Below, in pieces: positions 45,653 to 54,939 of a stretch of DNA of 64,000 nucleotides; the stretch's first letter is position 1; the number at the start of each line of letters is the position of its first letter. The notes beneath the pieces are model-generated. The model was not told where the DNA came from, searched no databases, and was given only the letters and a program-made list of their open reading frames with translations. Where the stretch lies: contig CAVZTX010000016.1 in the NCBI GenBank assembly GCA_963778375.1, positions 62,001 to 126,000 on the forward strand, in the 5' to 3' direction. A program made the position numbers and the translations under genes. The stretch is from CAVZTX01 sp963778375 (GTDB lineage Bacteria; Chloroflexota; Ktedonobacteria; Ktedonobacterales; Ktedonobacteraceae).

Positions 45653-46665
45653 TTAGCCTGCCTGCCACACCTGCACATCATTAGCCGCTGAAGCGATACG
45701 CGTGCCATCCGGTGACCAGGCCAGAGCACCTACTATGTCGGAATGACCACGATAAGTGAAGACATGCTGGCCGCTGGCCGCTTCCCAGATTTGCACCGTG
45801 GTATCCCAGGAACCGGAGGCGATATACTTACCATTCGGCGACCAGGCAACCGACTTGTACGCTGTTCTTATGCCCACGGTAGATCACATCGATACGACTG
45901 GTGCTTGCATGCCAGACCTGTACAGTTCTATCTTCACTTCCAGAGGCGATGCGCGTCCCATCCGGTGACCAGGCCACAGTCCAGACACGATTGGTGTGAC
46001 CACGATAGGTCAAGAGATGGTCGCCATTAGAGGCGTTCCAGACTTGTACAGTATGATCGAAGCTAGCAGAGGCGATGCGTGTACCATCGGGTGACCAGGT
46101 TCAGGGCCTCCACCGTATTGGTGTGACCGTGATACGTGAGTTCCGTCTTGCCGGTGGCGGCATTCCAGACCTGCACTGTATCATCACTACCTGCCGAAGC
46201 GATGACGAGTCCCATCCGCTGACCAGGCCACAGCGAGTACCAGGTCCGTATGACCACGATAGTTCAAAACAGGTTGATCTGTGGCAGTATCCCAGACCTG
46301 CACGGTATGATCCCAGGAGGCCGAAGCCAGGCGTGTACTATCAGGCGACCAGGCCAGCTGCCCAGACATTAGCAGGCAGTGCCGTGTACCGTGAAGAGGA
46401 CCTTGCCGGTCTCTGCATCGCGAACCTGCATGAGGCCATCAGCACCTCCCAGGGCTAGGTATTTGCCATTGGGTGACCACGCCACACTAAACACATTGCC
46501 AGGAGTCTGAGCAGTTAAAAGGGTCGTTCCCAGCCGAATACGCGCGACCGAAGCAGGTTGAACGGCGACTGTTGGCCCTTCGATAGTCACGCAGGCCGTC
46601 ATGAGCAACATGAGCCAGCCGACGGCAAGAAACCATCCCGTAGAGCGAATGCGAGATGTGCTCAT
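45653..46665 (-). pseudogene. WD40-repeat lipoprotein, five frameshifts
   Basis: Lipoprotein with the lipobox LMTAC (Cys25) and about six WD40 blades of the form VWAVAWSPDGTRIASGS...TVQVWDAATG...YRGHT. Five single-base insertions (near 46371, 46355, 46204, 46100 and 45853) break it; taking out five bases gives exactly 335 residues, and each blade then reads through. AAAGGAG precedes the ATG, which overlaps the small gene upstream as ATGA. It would be a surface propeller, perhaps working with the nearby kinase-like chimera. Confidence 0.78.
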
Positions 46666-46898
46666 GATTTTTCTCCTTTAGACGATAAATCGGACAGGAT
46701 GCGCTGCCGACCTGACATAAGCAGTTTCAGTCTCGTCCTGATCGCGAGCAAGAACGTTGTTAGCTTTACAGTGAGGGAAGGTATCAGATTGGAATCGGAA
46801 GGCGGTATTTGAGCGAGCAACTGTTCCTGTTGAGCTTCTTGCAACAGAGTCTGACGATGAGCTTGAGCCAACTGCTGGTTGAAGTGTGGGTTCTGCAT
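46662..46898 (-). CDS. small protein coupled to the WD40 gene
   Basis: A 78-residue protein with a Gln-rich N-terminus (NQQLAQAHRQTLLQEAQQEQLL) and a hydrophobic-basic stretch (about 40-62, PSLTVKLTTFLLAIRTRLKLL). AAAGGAA precedes the ATG; the stop overlaps the WD40 start. It is not recognised; it may be a membrane-associated adaptor. Confidence 0.65.
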   Translation of the reverse strand: MQNPHFNQQLAQAHRQTLLQEAQQEQLLAQIPPSDSNLIPSLTVKLTTFLLAIRTRLKLLMSGRQRILSDLSSKGEKS

Positions 46899-47378
46899 AA
46901 TAGAATTCCTTTCCTGAAAGGATATGATTTCCTTGATAGCCTACCTGTTTTCACTTGGGTCAACGTTGTGAACTTCTGTTTGTAGTCTACCTGCCTGGGA
47001 GCTTCCGCACATCTGTGAAAGAACTCATTATGATTACTCATCTGTGAGTAAGGACATAAGGAGGCGTAGTAAGGAGGTGTAGGTAAAATAACCTATTGGG
47101 CATGCCCATATGCCAAACATTTGGAGATTAGGCTTCCTATGAGCGGGCTTGAGAGAGGTTCAACTTGTCATCCTTCGCTTCGCTCAGAATCTCGGCGTCC
47201 AGCGAGCTAGATCCTTCGCTTCGCTCAGGATGACAAGCATTATCTCCAAATGTCCACGCACATGTTGCTCAACTTGCACGGCGGCGCTCCAACTCTTATA
47301 CTAAGCAGCAGATATCTACTAGCAACGTCTTACCCGTATACAGACAGAACAGAAGTAAAGAGAAAGGAAGTACACAAC
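46899..47378. other. 480-base gap with REP-like repeat
   Basis: Upstream regions of two divergent genes. No gene is supported; an open stretch from 47250 joins the 6PGD frame but lacks a ribosome site and is not needed. The repeat at 47164-47237 is the main feature. Confidence 0.5.
47164..47237. repeat. REP-like element, two CTTCGCTTCGCTCAG units
   Basis: ATCCTTCGCTTCGCTCAG occurs at 47170-47187 and 47211-47228. The outer ends CTTGTCATCCT and AGGATGACAAG are inverted, so the whole could fold as one stem. It is related to 53333-53398. Confidence 0.7.
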
Positions 47379-48464
47379 ATGGAACTTGGATTGGTTGGAC
47401 TTGGTCGCATGGGAGCCAATATGGCGAAGCGACTATTACGAGCTGGACATAGCGTCGTTGGTTATGCCCGTCACTCGAGCACGGTGCAGACACGCCTACA
47501 AGATGGCTCGATCTCTAGTGGAGCAACTTCATTGGAGGATATGGTCAAGCAGCTTTCCACGCCGCGTGCTATCTGGTTGATGGTTCCGGCAGCTTCGGTG
47601 GACGCAACCTTGAACGAGCTCATTCCGCTCCTATCCCCTGATGACATTGTGATTGATGGCGGAAATTCCTACTACCACGACGATATTCGACGCGCTAAGG
47701 AACTGCAACCTAAGGGTATCCACTACCTTGATATTGGAACAAGCGGCGGCGTCTGGGGACTCGACCGCGGCTATTGCCTGATGATTGGTGGCGATGATGA
47801 AGCTGTACAGCGTCTCGACCCGATCTTATCTGTCCTGGCTCCTGGCGTCGGCTCGGTGTCACGCACTCCTGGGCGCGAGAAAGTTGGGGGAACTGCCGAA
47901 CAGGGCTACTATCACTGCGGCCCGCACGGCGCAGGTCACTTTGTCAAGATGGTTCACAATGGTATTGAGTATGGCGTTATGGCGGCCTACGCCGAGGGAC
48001 TGAATATTTTGCGTCATGCCAATATCGGCAAGCAGCAGCAAACAGTCGATGCAGAGACGGCTCCGTTGAGCGATCCAGAATACTACCAGTACGATTTCAA
48101 TCTCGCGGATATCGCGGAACTCTGGCGTCGCGGCAGTGTTATTGGTTCCTGGCTGCTGGACCTGACCGCCAGCGCATTTCTCAAAAGCCCCGAACTCAAC
48201 GATTTCCAGGGCCATGTAGCGGACTCAGGAGAAGGGCGTTGGACTATCGCCGCCGCTATTGATGAAGCTGTGCCTGCGCACGTGCTGACTGCGGCCCTCT
48301 ACGAGCGCTTCACTTCACGCGGTCAGGCAGACTTTGCGAATAAGGTGATGTCGGCGATGCGCTTTGAGTTTGGCGGACATGAAGAAAAATCCGCGGTGGC
48401 AAAGGAAGATACTGCGCAGACGCATCATGCTGAGACGGATACGACGCCAGCGGCTACCGAATAA
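47379..48464 (+). CDS. gnd: 6-phosphogluconate dehydrogenase (decarboxylating)
   Basis: Pentose phosphate enzyme oxidising 6-phosphogluconate to ribulose 5-phosphate and CO2; 361 residues, of the short (YqeC/GndA-like) type, cytosolic. It has the cofactor motif GLVGLGRMGANMAKRLL (3-19), DGGNSYYHDDIRRA, the substrate segment GTSGGVWGLDRGYCLMIGG, and the catalytic Lys/Asn region HFVKMVHNGIEYG. AAAGGAAG precedes the ATG at 47379. Glucose-6-phosphate isomerase follows 47 bases later, so hexose phosphate enzymes are grouped. Confidence 0.93.
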   Translation: MELGLVGLGRMGANMAKRLLRAGHSVVGYARHSSTVQTRLQDGSISSGATSLEDMVKQLSTPRAIWLMVPAASVDATLNELIPLLSPDDIVIDGGNSYYHDDIRRAKELQPKGIHYLDIGTSGGVWGLDRGYCLMIGGDDEAVQRLDPILSVLAPGVGSVSRTPGREKVGGTAEQGYYHCGPHGAGHFVKMVHNGIEYGVMAAYAEGLNILRHANIGKQQQTVDAETAPLSDPEYYQYDFNLADIAELWRRGSVIGSWLLDLTASAFLKSPELNDFQGHVADSGEGRWTIAAAIDEAVPAHVLTAALYERFTSRGQADFANKVMSAMRFEFGGHEEKSAVAKEDTAQTHHAETDTTPAATE

Positions 48465-48472
48465 AACACGTA

Positions 48473-48494
48473 GGGGCCAGATTTATCGCGCCCC
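48473..48494. repeat. palindromic element between gnd and pgi
   Basis: GGGGCCAGAT-TT-ATCGCGCCCC, one base different from the copy inside the AlkZ-like gene at 40660-40681. Confidence 0.75.
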
Positions 48495-48511
48495 TTTAAA
48501 GGGAGCATAAA

Positions 48512-50150
48512 ATGTCTACGACGCTAACACCACTGACACAACGGCCTGCATGGAAGGCCCTCGAGGAGCATTATCAGAAGATACGCGATGTACATTTGCG
48601 AAAGCTTTTTGCGGATGACCCCCGGCGTGGAGAGCGTTTGGCGCTTAAGGCGGCGGATATCTATCTGGATTACTCAAAAAACAGGATTACAGATGAGACG
48701 CTGCGACTGCTACTGCAATTAGCAAATTCTTCGGGCTTGCGCGAACGTATCGATGCGATGTTCCGGGGCGAGAAGATCAACGTTACCGAGAATCGGGCGG
48801 TGCTGCACGTGGCCCTGCGAGCACCAAGGGATGCATCCATCGTTGTTGACGGGGAGAATGTGGTGCCGGAGGTACATCGGGTGCTTGACAAGATGGCCGA
48901 TTTCTCCAATCGCGTGCGGAGCGGCGCATGGACGGGATATACGGGTAAGCGCATTCGCAACGTCATCAACATTGGCATTGGAGGCTCCGACCTGGGGCCG
49001 CACATGGCTTACGAAGCATTGAAGTATTACAGCGATCGGAACTTAACGGTGCGCTTCGTTTCGAATGTTGATAGTACTGATTTCGTGGAAGCCACTCGCG
49101 ACCTTGATCCCGCTGAAACGCTCTTCATCGTCTGCTCCAAGACCTTCACGACGCAGGAGACGCTGAACAACGCACGTTCGGCTCGCGACTGGTGCGTTAA
49201 GGCGCTGGGAAGTGAGCAGGCGGTGGCAAAACACTTCGTTGCCGTTTCGACGAATACGAAAGAGGTGGAGAAGTTTGGCATCGATACCCAGAACATGTTC
49301 GAGTTCTGGGATTGGGTCGGAGGTCGCTACTCTTACGACTCGGCCATTGGCCTTTCTTTGATGATCGCTATTGGTCCCGATGGATTTCGTGAGATGCTGG
49401 CGGGCTTCCATGCAATGGACGAGCATTTCCGTACCGCCCCCTTTGAGCGCAACCTGCCGGTGATTCTGGGGTTGATTGGCATCTGGTACAACAACTTTCT
49501 TCGGTGCGCAGACGGTGGCAATTTTGCCCTATGACCAGTACCTTGAGCGCCTGGCTGCCTACTTCCAGCAGCTTGATATGGAGAGCGATGGCAAGCATGT
49601 TGACCTGGAAGGCAGGACGGTGAACTATCAGACCGGCCCGATTATCTGGGGACAGCCTGGCACGAACGGCCAGCACGCCTTCTACCAGCTCATTCACCAG
49701 GGGACCAAGCTGATTCCCTGTGACTTCATCGGCTTCTGCCAGACCCTAAATCCACTTGGCATACATCACGATCTGCTGATGGCGAACTTCTTTGCGCAGA
49801 CGGAGGCGCTAGCATTTGGCAAGACAGCCGAGGAAGTTGCGGCAGACGGTGTTCCGGCATTCCAGGTACCCCATCGCACCTTCGAGGGCAACCGCCCGAC
49901 AAATACGATCCTCGCGGAGCGGTTGACACCGGAGACGTTGGGCAAGCTCATTGCGCTCTACGAGCACAAAGTCTTCGTTCAAGGCACGGTCTGGAATATC
50001 AATTCCTTCGACCAATGGGGCGTCGAACTTGGCAAAGTACTCGCCAATCGCATCATGCCCGAGTTGGAGAGCAAGGAGGAGCCAAAGCTGGAGCACGATA
50101 GCTCGACGAGTACGCTTATAAGGAGGTATCGGAAGCTCAGGGAAGGGTAA
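48512..50150 (+). CDS. pgi: glucose-6-phosphate isomerase, one frameshift
   Basis: Interconverts glucose 6-phosphate and fructose 6-phosphate; 545 residues after correction, the normal length. Motifs are NIGIGGSDLGPHMAYEAL, VSNVDSTD, SKTFTTQETL, the VFEFWDWVGGRYS-like segment MFEFWDWVGGRYSYDSAIGL and the C-terminal GTVWNINSFDQWGVELGK. An extra T in TTT at 49496-49498 shifts the frame; removing it joins IWYNNF to FGAQTVAILPYDQYL. A broken copy of such a central gene argues for sequencing error. Confidence 0.92.
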
Positions 50151-50180
50151 GTCAATCTCGCTGATCTTCTTCAAGGAACT

Positions 50181-50211
50181 GCTTGCAGTCTATCATTTCC
50201 AGACTGCAAGC
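50181..50211. terminator. bidirectional hairpin terminator
   Basis: GCTTGCAGTCT pairs with AGACTGCAAGC (11 bp, 9-base loop) between the convergent pgi and cyclase genes and includes the latter's last codons. Confidence 0.65.
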
Positions 50212-53159
50212 ACATCATCAAGTGACATAGCCCGCCCTTCTACCCATAGGCTAACAAAGGTCTCCTCCTCAAAGACTGCATGGACTGCCGTCAGTGAGTG
50301 TTCATAGCTGACGCGGTCAATAGGAGGCATAGATCTTCTTGCAGCAGTTTCACGCTGCTTTTCGTTCGCGCCCAGGATGCGTACCGCCTGGGCATAGTGT
50401 TTCTGTACTATAGCCAGCTCAGCCATGCCGAGCAGGCAGGGAGAAATAATCTCGATATCACCTACCTCTCTACCTATGACCAGAGCCTCCTCAAACAGAG
50501 AATATGCTGTCACGTAATCTCCTTGAAGCATCTGGATTCTCGCGACAACAGGGAGATAGAGACCAACGAACGGCCGTCTCCCCGATTTTCTGTAGAACAG
50601 GAGACATTCATCCAGTAGCAAACGCGCAGTGACCATATCTCCTTCAAGGAGACTGACCCACCCCAGCAGTGCCTTTATATCGACACCCCGCAGCGTATAA
50701 CCAAGCCCGGTCGCAAGCGAGATACCTTCATTCAACAAGGAATGTATCTCACCGAAAGGTGGATTGAACTGCCCTACAAAGAGCACCTGCGCCACATTGT
50801 AGATTGTATCGCAGATATCCCACAGATCGCCCCTTGCTCTCGCTCGTGCCAATTTCTCGCGAAATAAGCCACTGGCTTTCTCGTAATCTCCTTCACATTG
50901 AGCCAGGAATGCCATGTTGTGCAGGAGTTTGTAGATGCCTTCCTGGTTGTTTGTGGTGCGAAAGAGTGCAAGGCTCTCATCATAAAGTGCATGTGTGCGC
51001 TCAAAATCACCCTTCTGCTGGGCTACATATCCTAACACACGGAGGCGTTCAGCAATGCTATCAGTATCGCCAAGTTCTCGTAGAAGGGACAGGCTCTTCT
51101 CCAGGCACATCTCGGCACGGTCAAGATCTCCCAGCCGCCCAATCAAAGATGCCGCAGTGCCAAATGCTTTTGCCTGTAACTCCGTTGCAACCCCTTCACT
51201 TCTCGTGAGGGCCAGCTCCATAAACTTCCACTCTTCACTCAGATATCCCTTCGCCTGCCAGAACCAGGACAGTGCGCATCCCAGGCGCAAGGCAAGTTCT
51301 AGCGCATGCACATTTCCATCTTGTTGTAGCGACCACCCCATCACTGCTCGTAGATTATCATATTCCCGATCCAATCGTTCGCTTTCGCGGGGTTGGGGTA
51401 CCCCACCATATTGCGGATCTGCTTCTTCCGCCAGTCCCAAGTAAAGTTCAGCATGCGCCCGCCGAGCCTGCTGTAGTTCTCCACTCTTTTCCAGACATTC
51501 GCATGCATATTCACGAATCGTCTCTAACATTCCCAGGCGTGAATCTTCATCATCCTGCACCGGCCCTTGCAGCAAACTCTTCTCAATCAGTGAGGTCAGA
51601 CCCTCAACAACGCCTTCCTGGCCGTCCTGGACACCAAGGGCAGCGCATAGAGCTTCTGCCGCCGAATAGGTAAAACCACCCGCAAAGACTGAGAGCCTTC
51701 GGAAAAGTTTTTGCTCGTCTGCATCTAACAGTTGATAGCTCCATGTGAGGGTATTGCGAAGGGTACGCTGCCTTTCATGTACATCGCGCGGCCCTTGCGT
51801 TAAGACCTCTAATCGCTGATGTAATCGTGCGAGCAAAACTTGTGGAGAAAATACTTTGCTGCGTGCCGCGGCCAGCTCGATAGCTAATGGCAGCCCATCC
51901 AGGCGATTACAGACCTCCGCGATGGCAAGAGCATTGGCAGCGGTCAACTGAAAATCATGCTTGACTGCTTGGGCACGATCGATGAAGAGGGCCACCGACT
52001 CATACTGTGCAAGTGCGACAGGGGTGGGCAAATTTTTAGGGTCGGGAAGGTTGAGCGGCAGTACAATACATTCTTGCTCGACCCGCACATGCAGTGCCTG
52101 TCGGCTCGTAACCAATATCTTGAGCCGCGGGCAGGTGCTACATAACTCAACCACATCGAGGGCTGCGTCCAGCAACTGCTCGAAATTGTCCAGCAGCAGC
52201 AACATCTGCTTCTGACGCAACTCTTCCTTAAGGCGCTGCAAATAAGCTACGCCGCCAACTTCACGAATACCCAGGGTCTGAGCGATGGTTGGTACAACCA
52301 GGTCAGGATTACTGAGAGGGGCCAGGTCTACGAAAAAGACTCCATCGGTAAAGAACTCGCTTAGTTCGGCCGCCACCTGGAGCGCCAGGCGCGTTTTCCC
52401 TGTGCCACCAGGACCTGTTAAGGTCACGAGGCGCACATCCTGCCTGCGCAAGAGTTGGCAGATATTCGCTATCTCGCGTTGCCGCCCAATAAGCGAAGTA
52501 GGCTGGATCGGCAGATTGTGATTGTGGGTATCAAGACTTTTGAGGGGCGGGAAATCGGCGGGGAGGTCTGCGATGACCAGTTGGAAGAGGTGACTGGGGT
52601 GCTGTAAGTCCTTGAGACGATGTTTCCCCAGGTCTCGCACGCTTACACCATCTGGCAAAGTATGCTCTACAAGTCCATGCGTTGTCTGTGAGAGAAGTAT
52701 CTGTCCACCATGTCCAGCGCTCATAATCCGTGCGGTATGGTGCAGGTCTAAACCAATATAGCCCTCACTGATTCTCTGCGGCTCACCCGTGTGCAAGGCC
52801 ATGCGCACACGTAGCGCTACACCATCAGGCCAAGGATGGCGGGCGAATGCACGTTGTGCATCTACTGTTGCCAAAACTGCATCGCTAGCATGAACAAACA
52901 CTATGAAGAAAGACTCGCCCTCGAAGTCAACCTCGTGACCGGAATGCGCCTGAAACGTGCTCCGCAGTATGCGCTGATAATCAGCCAGCACCCCGGCATA
53001 GCGATCCTGGTTGAGGTCTTGTAAGAGTTCCATGGCATTCTCAATGTCGACAAAGAGCAGCGTAATTGTGCCGGTGGGCAGTATCCGCTGAATGGGACGC
53101 TGATGGCTAGCATTGGATGAACTTGGAGTATGTACCAATGAGAAGATGTTGTTCTGCAT
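50193..53159 (-). CDS. class III cyclase-like/NB-ARC/TPR protein without LuxR domain
   Basis: A 988-residue cytosolic protein. A cyclase homology domain (about 28-200) has LLFVDIENAMEL with the first metal Asp, but the second is Glu (FEGESFFIVF) and EGST is changed, so catalysis is doubtful. NB-ARC follows (TLTGPGGTGKTRLAL, LLLLDNFEQLL) and then TPR-like repeats. The end VEGRAMSLDDVLAVWK matches the place where relatives continue into a LuxR helix-turn-helix, which is missing. It may be a signalling adaptor rather than a DNA binder. The ATG at 53159 has only a weak ribosome site. Confidence 0.87.
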   Translation of the reverse strand: MQNNIFSLVHTPSSSNASHQRPIQRILPTGTITLLFVDIENAMELLQDLNQDRYAGVLADYQRILRSTFQAHSGHEVDFEGESFFIVFVHASDAVLATVDAQRAFARHPWPDGVALRVRMALHTGEPQRISEGYIGLDLHHTARIMSAGHGGQILLSQTTHGLVEHTLPDGVSVRDLGKHRLKDLQHPSHLFQLVIADLPADFPPLKSLDTHNHNLPIQPTSLIGRQREIANICQLLRRQDVRLVTLTGPGGTGKTRLALQVAAELSEFFTDGVFFVDLAPLSNPDLVVPTIAQTLGIREVGGVAYLQRLKEELRQKQMLLLLDNFEQLLDAALDVVELCSTCPRLKILVTSRQALHVRVEQECIVLPLNLPDPKNLPTPVALAQYESVALFIDRAQAVKHDFQLTAANALAIAEVCNRLDGLPLAIELAAARSKVFSPQVLLARLHQRLEVLTQGPRDVHERQRTLRNTLTWSYQLLDADEQKLFRRLSVFAGGFTYSAAEALCAALGVQDGQEGVVEGLTSLIEKSLLQGPVQDDEDSRLGMLETIREYACECLEKSGELQQARRAHAELYLGLAEEADPQYGGVPQPRESERLDREYDNLRAVMGWSLQQDGNVHALELALRLGCALSWFWQAKGYLSEEWKFMELALTRSEGVATELQAKAFGTAASLIGRLGDLDRAEMCLEKSLSLLRELGDTDSIAERLRVLGYVAQQKGDFERTHALYDESLALFRTTNNQEGIYKLLHNMAFLAQCEGDYEKASGLFREKLARARARGDLWDICDTIYNVAQVLFVGQFNPPFGEIHSLLNEGISLATGLGYTLRGVDIKALLGWVSLLEGDMVTARLLLDECLLFYRKSGRRPFVGLYLPVVARIQMLQGDYVTAYSLFEEALVIGREVGDIEIISPCLLGMAELAIVQKHYAQAVRILGANEKQRETAARRSMPPIDRVSYEHSLTAVHAVFEEETFVSLWVEGRAMSLDDVLAVWK

Positions 53160-53332
53160 CGCCAATGGTTCTCTCGGATGCTCTTCGTTGTCTTAAGTGT
53201 TGAGATACTTGTTTTTGCAGCTCCCTGGAAAACTACCCTGTATATTGCTCTCTATTATATGCCATTTCTCTGGTGATTACCTTTAAGTCTGCAAGGCGGC
53301 ATGAGTCAAGTCTGCTGAACGATTTCGTGCCA

Positions 53333-53398
53333 CAGATCCTTCGCTTCGCTCAGGATGACAGCTTTCGGATTGTCATCCTGAGCGAAGCGAAGGATCTG
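53333..53398. repeat. REP-like perfect inverted repeat
   Basis: 28-base arms (53333-53360 and 53371-53398) are perfectly complementary around the loop GCTTTCGGAT. The unit contains GATCCTTCGCTTCGCTCAGG. It lies between the PHP gene end and the cyclase gene start and can terminate transcription. Confidence 0.85.
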
Positions 53399-53431
53399 AA
53401 GTGGACTTATGCATAATCATCGGACCATTTC

Positions 53432-54295
53432 TCACTTCATATGAATCCCAACACGCTCTAAAAGATGACGGCTGATCTCCGCACGATACTTTATCGGCAT
53501 TTGCCCTGCTTTCCCGTGCGAGTCCGATCCTGTACTCTGGAGCAAGTGATGCGTCTGTACATAATTGAGGTACATTTCAACCTGCTGCGGAGAATGACTG
53601 GGATGGTAGACCTCCAGGCCATCAATGGGCACTTCGCTGCGTAATTGATCTAGCAAGGGAGGATCAAACTTAGGAAATTCTCCTCCTCGGCCAGGATGGG
53701 CAATCAGACAGACCGCTCCGCTACGATGAGCAGCATCAACCACAGCAGCAATGTCACTCATGGCAAAAAAGAAACCTGCATCAGTTATCAAATCCCCGAG
53801 AGATGTCTCTCCTGTTCTATAGCCATGTTTTTCTAAGAATGCAATTAATTCATGAGGTTGCTGTGCGCTGGGTTTTTCTAAGACCACCATTAGCTCATCT
53901 TGATGCAGTAATGTATATCCCCTCCGGCGTAGGTTCTCATAAACTGCCCTTGTATTCTCTCGCTGGTGGCGCAAAACATCTTGTGCTAAGTCATTCAATT
54001 CGTTCTGTTCCGGGTCAAATCCATAGCACAAAACATCGACCATATTTCCTTGCCACGAGGTAGTCATCTCAACTGCTGCCAGGACGGGAAGGTTCTTTTG
54101 TGCAGCAAGCTGCTGAATATGAGCAACCGAGTCGGGACGATCATGATCTGTGACAGCAACTAAGCCAAACTGTTCGCGCACCAGATAGTCCACGAGTTCT
54201 TCAGGCGTCCAAACACCATCACTACAAGTGGTATGCATTTGCAGATCAATAGCAGCGTCAGGCGCAAGTACAAGATGTGCAGTCAATGGCTCCAA
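53432..54295 (-). CDS. PHP-domain phosphoesterase
   Basis: A 287-residue metal-dependent phosphoesterase of the PHP family (YciV/TrpH-like). Metal ligands are in DLQMHTTCSDG (His21), VTDHDRPD (Asp49, His50), CLIAHPGR and GSDSHGKAG. The start is TTG with AAAGGA 8 bases before it. It follows the HAD gene by 26 bases. It probably removes phosphate from nucleotides or 3',5'-nucleoside bisphosphates; this is by family only. Confidence 0.87.
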   Translation of the reverse strand: MEPLTAHLVLAPDAAIDLQMHTTCSDGVWTPEELVDYLVREQFGLVAVTDHDRPDSVAHIQQLAAQKNLPVLAAVEMTTSWQGNMVDVLCYGFDPEQNELNDLAQDVLRHQRENTRAVYENLRRRGYTLLHQDELMVVLEKPSAQQPHELIAFLEKHGYRTGETSLGDLITDAGFFFAMSDIAAVVDAAHRSGAVCLIAHPGRGGEFPKFDPPLLDQLRSEVPIDGLEVYHPSHSPQQVEMYLNYVQTHHLLQSTGSDSHGKAGQMPIKYRAEISRHLLERVGIHMK

Positions 54296-54321
54296 GAGCG
54301 TATCCTTTCTGAGCCTCCTTT

Positions 54322-54939
54322 TTAGGATGAATGAGCAGATAGCACCGCCTGAATATCGGCGATAGCCTGAGCATTCTCCTGAAAGAGGATGGCATGGATA
54401 CCAAACTCACGGGCGGACATAACATGCGGCTCGAAGTCGTTGAGAAAGATGGCCTCTTCTGGCTGCACGTCAAGGCGTTCGCAGGTCAATTCAAAGATGC
54501 GCAGATCAGGTTTGGCAATTCCCACCTCATGAGAGTAAATGATGAGGTCGGTCATTTCATCAAAATGGTAGCGTTCCTGCTCTCTGCTGCGGGCGCCGAC
54601 AAAGCTGTTGCTCAGTAGGGCGGTTTTATAACGCGGGCGCAGGCTCCTGAAGTAGACGGCAAGCTCAACATTGAGTTCGCCCAGGTACTCCTGCCAGAGA
54701 TCAAGCATAAATGCATCTACCTGCATCGAATCCATCCCCATGCTCTCGCCCAGGCTCTTTTGCAGTTCCTCTTCCGAACGCCTTCCAAGGTCGCCATCTC
54801 TACCCCACGCCCTTCTTAGCCGTTCATCCAGTTCTCCTGGTCTCAGATGGAGAAGTTCCTCCCACTTTGCAACCATTCCGGTATCAGGCGTGATCTCCAG
54901 CACGCCACCGATATCAAAAACAACCGCTCGGATGGTCAT
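54322..54939 (-). CDS. HAD-superfamily hydrolase
   Basis: A 205-residue subfamily IA HAD phosphatase. Motif I is VVFDIGGVLE (Asp9), motif II is ALLSNSF, and motif III/IV is GIAKPDLRIF with IFLNDFEPHV. The ATG overlaps the PP2C stop by four bases (ATGA). The substrate is unknown. Confidence 0.9.
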   Translation of the reverse strand: MTIRAVVFDIGGVLEITPDTGMVAKWEELLHLRPGELDERLRRAWGRDGDLGRRSEEELQKSLGESMGMDSMQVDAFMLDLWQEYLGELNVELAVYFRSLRPRYKTALLSNSFVGARSREQERYHFDEMTDLIIYSHEVGIAKPDLRIFELTCERLDVQPEEAIFLNDFEPHVMSAREFGIHAILFQENAQAIADIQAVLSAHSS

